Part shown: positions 61,391 to 64,000 of the stretch, piece by piece
How the letters are laid out: each line of letters starts with the position of its first letter
Position numbering within the stretch: the stretch's first letter is position 1
The notes under the pieces: model-generated
The model's database searches: none
What the model saw: only the letters and a program-made list of their open reading frames with translations
What the model was told of the DNA's origin: nothing
Assembly: GCA_964608265.1 (NCBI GenBank)
Contig: CAZSNP010000019.1
Coordinates: forward strand, 7,188-71,187
Source of the DNA: JANWXR01 sp964608265
GTDB taxonomy: Bacteria > Chloroflexota > Anaerolineae > Anaerolineales > UBA6663
Length of the DNA stretch: 64,000 nt
Direction: 5' to 3'
Translations under genes and position numbers: made by a program

Positions 61391-61582
61391 TCATTCACCG
61401 TCGCCTGTGTCACGGCGCGTGTCAGTCAATCGCCCGTCCATGATCTGACCGCGCCGCTCCTCGCGCTTGCGGCGCAGCACGTCGCCGAGTTGCCGTTGTG
61501 TTCGGTATATGTCGGCGTCAATCAATGCGCCCAGGCCCTGCAACAGGCGAGCGATTGCGCGCCGCTTTGCCTGACGGTTCAT
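61391..61582 (-). CDS. Small basic protein of the element
   Basis: 63 residues, helical and rich in Arg (RQAKRRAIARLLQGLGALID, QLGDVLRRKREERR). GAGGGG precedes ATG 61582. It lies about 100 bases before the recombinase. Possibly DNA-binding; not recognised. Confidence 0.5.
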   Translation of the reverse strand: MNRQAKRRAIARLLQGLGALIDADIYRTQRQLGDVLRRKREERRGQIMDGRLTDTRRDTGDGE

Positions 61583-61597
61583 GACACGCCCCTCCGC

Positions 61598-61828
61598 TCA
61601 GGCTGGCAAGGGTTCGGCTTGCGGCACGCGCAATGCCAGCCGCGCCGACTCGCCTTCCCGTTTCAACTCAACGCCGCCGATGGTCAGCGCGAACTTGTCG
61701 CCCACGTTGCCCGCGCGCACGTCAAGCCCGGCCTGCCGGCAGTAGCTCACGGCGCTTTCGAGTATTTGCAGGGCTTCGGCCTTGCCGATGGGTTGCACTG
61801 TGCGCCCGCCGCTGTTTGTTTTGCTCAT
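61598..61828 (-). CDS. Small hypothetical protein of the element
   Basis: 76 residues: IGKAEALQILESAVSYCRQA, GLDVRAGNVGDKFALTIGGV and a charged strand. It looks like a small alpha/beta protein. ATG 61828 is preferred over 61849. The first 107 bases overlap the end of the next gene in another frame, and it ends 16 bases before the following gene. No known function. Confidence 0.5.
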   Translation of the reverse strand: MSKTNSGGRTVQPIGKAEALQILESAVSYCRQAGLDVRAGNVGDKFALTIGGVELKREGESARLALRVPQAEPLPA

Positions 61829-62039
61829 ACTGTGCCTGCCTTTCGTCACTCAGAAGATTGAACTTGCCGCCGTAGCGTGTCCGTCTGTCTCTCCGCCCGC
61901 GTGTGGCCCATTGCCAATACCTGCCCGCCCGCGTGACTTCGATCCGCCACCCCGCCCCGTTGAACGCTGGCAGGTCGGGCAATGTGGGCAGCGAGTCATC
62001 GGCGGCGATGGACTCCAGCCCGGCGAGTCCATCGCCCAC
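61722..62039 (-). CDS. Small hypothetical protein of the element, possibly frame-extended
   Basis: 105 residues from GTG 62039. The core GWRIEVTRAGRYWQWATRGR, RYGGKFNLLSDERQAQYEQN is protein-like and resembles small proteins common in Chloroflexota elements. The last 35 residues lie over the next gene in another frame and look like shadow sequence, so the natural stop may have been lost. Function unknown. Confidence 0.5.
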   Translation of the reverse strand: MGDGLAGLESIAADDSLPTLPDLPAFNGAGWRIEVTRAGRYWQWATRGRRDRRTRYGGKFNLLSDERQAQYEQNKQRRAHSATHRQGRSPANTRKRRELLPAGRA

Positions 62040-62056
62040 CGACTCATTCGCCCGGC

Positions 62057-62836
62057 CTAGCCTTTTGGGTGCTCCGTCTCCGCTTTGCGCCGCGTGCCGT
62101 TGGGATGCGCCTTGCCCGTCACCGGCTGGCGCGCTTCCAGTGCGCCCAGCAACTCCGCCACCAGCGCCGCGCGCTCATCGTCGGCTGGGTGGCTGGGCTG
62201 TGGACTGCCTGGGCCGGGCAACAGGCGAGCGGCCCGGCCCTTGCCCAACGTCTCGCCCACGATGGCCCGCGCGCGCTCCGCCGCCGCGAGCCGCACATCG
62301 TCGGCAATGTCAACCGACTTCGACTCTTCCACGATCTGCGACAACATCGCGTCAAAGGTCGCGGCCTTCACCGCCGCCGTCATGTCGTGCTCGCGGGATG
62401 TGGGGTCAAGCGCCCACACAACCGCCCAGCCCACCATGCAGACGATGGGCAACGCCGGTACGCCGAACGTGCCATAGGCGGCCATGAATTCAGGTAACAC
62501 CGTGCCCGCGTTGTGGGCCGCGTCCAGGATGGCATTCGCCGCAATCAGGGCCAGGTCGAGCATGTAGAAGCCGAGGGCGGCCATGCGCTGCGGGCCGGGG
62601 GCCGTCCAGTAGTGGATGGCAACGGGCAAGGCCAGCGCCGTTAGCTCCAGCGCCACAATGCCCAACAGGGCGAGTAGCAACAGGTCGGCAGGGATGGTCT
62701 TGGCGAACAGGTCATACGAACGGACTCCGGCATAGATGAGTCCGGCAACGTAGACGATCAACGAAAGAGTCACAGCCAGCCCGCGCAGTGCCCGGCGGCT
62801 GTTGTCTTTCATGGCGGTATGTACGGTTGTGGTCAT
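62057..62836 (-). CDS. Membrane protein of the element
   Basis: 259 residues. Four membrane segments (about 18-38, 49-70, 86-105, 122-143) are followed by a cytoplasmic C-terminal half of helices and a proline-rich tail (LLPGPGSPQPSHPADDERAA). AAAGGAG lies seven bases before ATG 62836, and the previous gene stops one base upstream of it. Four-helix membrane proteins of this kind occur in plasmid and ICE cargo; no function known. Confidence 0.65.
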   Translation of the reverse strand: MTTTVHTAMKDNSRRALRGLAVTLSLIVYVAGLIYAGVRSYDLFAKTIPADLLLLALLGIVALELTALALPVAIHYWTAPGPQRMAALGFYMLDLALIAANAILDAAHNAGTVLPEFMAAYGTFGVPALPIVCMVGWAVVWALDPTSREHDMTAAVKAATFDAMLSQIVEESKSVDIADDVRLAAAERARAIVGETLGKGRAARLLPGPGSPQPSHPADDERAALVAELLGALEARQPVTGKAHPNGTRRKAETEHPKG

Positions 62837-62837
62837 G

Positions 62838-63011
62838 TCAGACTCCTTTGTGATTGCGCCCGATTTGCTCGGCGCGATAGATCAATCGGTAGTGCTCGCC
62901 GACTACTCGCCGGTCACGGCTGCCCGGCTTCCAGAAGCGGCGCAGCAGGCAAAACGACTTCGCCAATTCCTGGCGTAGCGTCGGGTCGGTGATGGTTGGA
63001 TTGGTTGCCAC
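62838..63011 (-). CDS. Short hypothetical protein of the element
   Basis: 57 residues from GTG 63011, set by AAGGAG five bases upstream. An in-frame ATG at 63053 lacks such a site. Sequence: NPTITDPTLRQELAKSFCLL, RRFWKPGSRDRRVVGEHYRL. Its stop and the ATG of the membrane protein gene are one base apart. Function unknown. Confidence 0.55.
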   Translation of the reverse strand: MATNPTITDPTLRQELAKSFCLLRRFWKPGSRDRRVVGEHYRLIYRAEQIGRNHKGV

Positions 63012-63080
63012 TCGGACTCCTTTCGTTTGGTGGGCCGGGGCAACGGTGGACATAGCACCGCCACCCCATGCCCGCGAGAG

Positions 63081-63098
63081 TCGCAACGGTCGTTGCGA
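63081..63098. promoter_or_regulatory. 8-bp palindrome, operator-like
   Basis: TCGCAACG-GT-CGTTGCGA, perfect, between the small-RNA terminator and the gene starting at 63011. It is a likely regulator site or part of the element's control region. Confidence 0.5.
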
Positions 63099-63101
63099 AC
63101 G

Positions 63102-63145
63102 AAAAACGGGCGGCTCTGCCGTAGCTCTGGCAAAGCCGCCCGTTT
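63102..63145 (-). terminator. Strong intrinsic terminator in the element
   Basis: Arms 63104-63120 and 63129-63145 pair at 16 of 17 positions (AAACGGGCGGCT-x-TGCC type), eight-base loop. On the minus strand the stem runs directly into TTTTTCG. Confidence 0.88.
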
Positions 63146-63257
63146 GATAAAATCGGGTCAGCCCGCCCGCCGCTATGTCCGGCAGGTTGGGTCAGGGCCG
63201 CGTGAGTGTGATCAGCACTTGCGCGGCCCGCTTCAGGGTTAGATATGTTCAATCAGT
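63104..63257 (-). ncRNA. Candidate small RNA of the element
   Basis: About 150 bases on the minus strand between a near-consensus promoter (TTGACT-N16-TATAAT) and a strong terminator. There is no credible ORF. It contains a stable hairpin (GGGCCGCG / CGCGGCCC at 63195-63202 and 63222-63229, with an inner AGTG/CACT extension). A GTTCA-N5-TGAAC dyad sits at the predicted start. It may be a regulatory RNA or an attenuated leader for the genes beyond. Confidence 0.5.
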
Positions 63258-63261
63258 GAAC
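63247..63261. promoter_or_regulatory. Dyad at the small-RNA start site
   Basis: GTTCA-ATCAG-TGAAC, directly after the -10 box. A repressor bound here would block the promoter. The excisionase-like HTH protein encoded next to it is one candidate. Confidence 0.5.
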
Positions 63262-63263
63262 GT

Positions 63264-63291
63264 ATTATAGACTCATCTCCGCCAAAGTCAA
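63264..63291 (-). promoter_or_regulatory. Promoter of the candidate small RNA
   Basis: TTGACT (63291-63286), 16-base spacer, TATAAT (63269-63264). The -35 box overlaps the stop codon of the HTH gene. Confidence 0.75.
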
Positions 63292-63491
63292 CCGCGACTT
63301 TTTGCTCCCCGCCGGGCGTCGTCCGATTTCTCAGCCGCCTTCACATAGGCCAGAAGTGAACGACGGTCAATCTGTAGGGTCGGCCCAAACTTCTGCGAGC
63401 TAATCAGGCCAGCCCGAACAATCCGCCGGATGTGGTTTACATGGTAGCCGCTCAGTTCGGCAGCCTGCTTTGTGGTTATCCATTCAGCCAT
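63288..63491 (-). CDS. Excisionase-like HTH protein
   Basis: 67 residues. MerR/excisionase-type winged HTH: WITTKQAAELSGYHVNHIRR, IVRAGLISSQKFGPTLQIDR, RSLLAYVKAAEK. In integrative elements such proteins steer the recombinase toward excision or act as repressors. GGAGAG precedes ATG 63491; the longer frame upstream is rejected. Confidence 0.75.
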   Translation of the reverse strand: MAEWITTKQAAELSGYHVNHIRRIVRAGLISSQKFGPTLQIDRRSLLAYVKAAEKSDDARRGAKSRG

Positions 63492-63604
63492 AGATGACTC
63501 TCCGCGCCGGATTGTAGCCCAGCGCCAGCGCCGCGCCAGCGCCGCCCGGCTGTACGGCGCGTAACCGTGCACCCGCACTCACTGCCCTATTCCGTTGGTA
63601 AGGT

Positions 63605-63748
63605 TCACAACTTCGGCGGCCAGTACGGCACGTCCAGCACGGCACGGTAGGGGGAACTTTCTTCCACGTTGGAATGAAGTTCCGTTCTCGCGCCCCGTTT
63701 CCGTTCCAGCCGCTTGAGCAATTCGCCGGCCTTGCGCTCGGCTCTCAC
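63605..63748 (-). CDS. Short protein of the element, coupled to the upstream gene
   Basis: 47 residues from GTG 63748, which overlaps the stop of the upstream gene (GTGA). Sequence: VRAERKAGELLKRLERKRGA, then SSPYRAVLDVPYWPPKL at the end. The AERKAGELL segment is familiar from small phage and element proteins of unknown function. Confidence 0.5.
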   Translation of the reverse strand: MRAERKAGELLKRLERKRGARTELHSNVEESSPYRAVLDVPYWPPKL

Positions 63749-64000
63749 GCGCCGTCGGTCATCTCGTCGAGATTATCCTGCGACCATTCAACGACCTCAC
63801 CAACCGGCGCGGTTGCAATCCATCGCCAATAGCCCGCCGTGTCGTCAAAATTCCAGCCCGCGCCTTGTTCGATGACTTCCCGGTAGGGTTGTAAATCGGG
63901 TTCGGATTCGATGCGCGCGTGCGCCTCTGACTTCTGCCGGTCTGCCTCCAACCTGAGCGCACGGCCTACAACGGTCGGCGCACCCGTCAGCGTCAGCAAC
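63745..64000 (-). CDS. Hypothetical protein of the element, partial
   Basis: About 84 residues are visible; the frame is open to the window edge, so the N-terminus is missing or the TTG at 63999 is a chance start. C-terminal part: PDLQPYREVIEQGAGWNFDD, TAGYWRWIATAPVGEVVEWS. Function unknown. Coupled to the 47-residue gene downstream. Confidence 0.5.
   Translation of the reverse strand, partial: LLTLTGAPTVVGRALRLEADRQKSEAHARIESEPDLQPYREVIEQGAGWNFDDTAGYWRWIATAPVGEVVEWSQDNLDEMTDGA

Larger units (their letters stand above)
59710..63999. mobile_element. Integrative element, left part (right end outside window)
   Basis: From the SDR 3' end to the window edge: a large serine recombinase, six or seven small leftward genes, an excisionase-like HTH gene and a candidate small RNA. 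Base composition is visibly less GC-rich in the recombinase than in the host genes. The attachment core is probably near 59730-59760. No conjugation or phage structural gene is visible in this part. Confidence 0.72.

Noticed and set aside
62914..63252. 112-codon ORF over the candidate small RNA
   Set aside because: It starts at a TTG with no ribosome site, runs through the terminator stem and overlaps a better-supported small gene.
1..64000. CRISPR arrays, rRNA genes or a replication origin
   Set aside because: No regularly spaced repeats, no rRNA-like sequence and no dnaA-box cluster were seen on reading the window.

Overview
The window is a GC-rich bacterial chromosome segment. Gene content suggests a member of the Chloroflexota, of Anaerolineae/Caldilineae type. 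The pointers are a TIGR03960-type radical SAM protein, a DUF4331 protein beside an ECF sigma/anti-sigma pair, CSLREA and Asp-box secreted proteins with Thr/Pro-rich linkers, proteins ending in YLPxIxR, a LysM-glycosidase, and MoeA fused to a binding-protein domain. This is inference from families; there is no rRNA in the window.

Layout. 0-6 kb: the end of an ANTAR regulator, a small Cys-rich protein, phosphoserine phosphatase plus phosphoglycerate dehydrogenase (serine synthesis), a radical SAM protein and an OsmC protein. 6-16 kb: tRNA-Glu, two SCO1-type copper chaperones, ManA, methionine aminopeptidase, an adenylate cyclase-like protein, a GH2 glycosidase coupled to a GNAT gene, and a tandem universal stress protein. 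16-24 kb: a leftward block with a TPR protein, DUF4331 protein, anti-sigma and ECF sigma, a CBM9-like protein and an L,D-transpeptidase. The last is divergent from an M23 peptidase whose start codon overlaps its own. 24-31 kb: recA, recX, rny, a LAL-type LuxR regulator and a globin with a repeated operator-like site. 31-38 kb: a cluster of secreted or anchored proteins (CSLREA beta-helix, metallopeptidase, TolB-like propeller). 38-45 kb: fumarase/aspartase, ferredoxin, superoxide dismutase, plsX-fabF, a membrane protein and a methyltransferase. 45-53 kb: a LysM-glycosidase, a MITE-like element, then a chain of cystathionine beta-synthase-like enzyme, SerK/SbnI-like serine kinase, SDR and MoeA fusion, followed by two paralogous Asp-box mini-proteins. 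53-59 kb: hydrolases, rhodanese, site-2 protease, HAD phosphatase, a selenocysteine tRNA, a chromate transporter and an SDR gene.

From about 59.7 kb to the end lies an integrative element. Its large serine recombinase overlaps the 3' end of the SDR gene, which looks like the integration target. The element carries small cargo genes, an excisionase-like HTH gene and a strong promoter-hairpin-terminator unit that looks like a small RNA gene. Its far end lies outside the window.

How the genes fit together. SerA/SerB supply serine. The SerK-like kinase next to the PLP synthase suggests that serine is re-phosphorylated and converted to cysteine through O-phosphoserine. Several genes (serB, GNAT, L,D-transpeptidase, LAL regulator, terminal SDR) have a TANNNT -10 box only 7-9 bases before the start codon and no Shine-Dalgarno site, which points to leaderless transcripts. 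Stop/start overlaps of ATGA or GTGA type are common and mark translational coupling.
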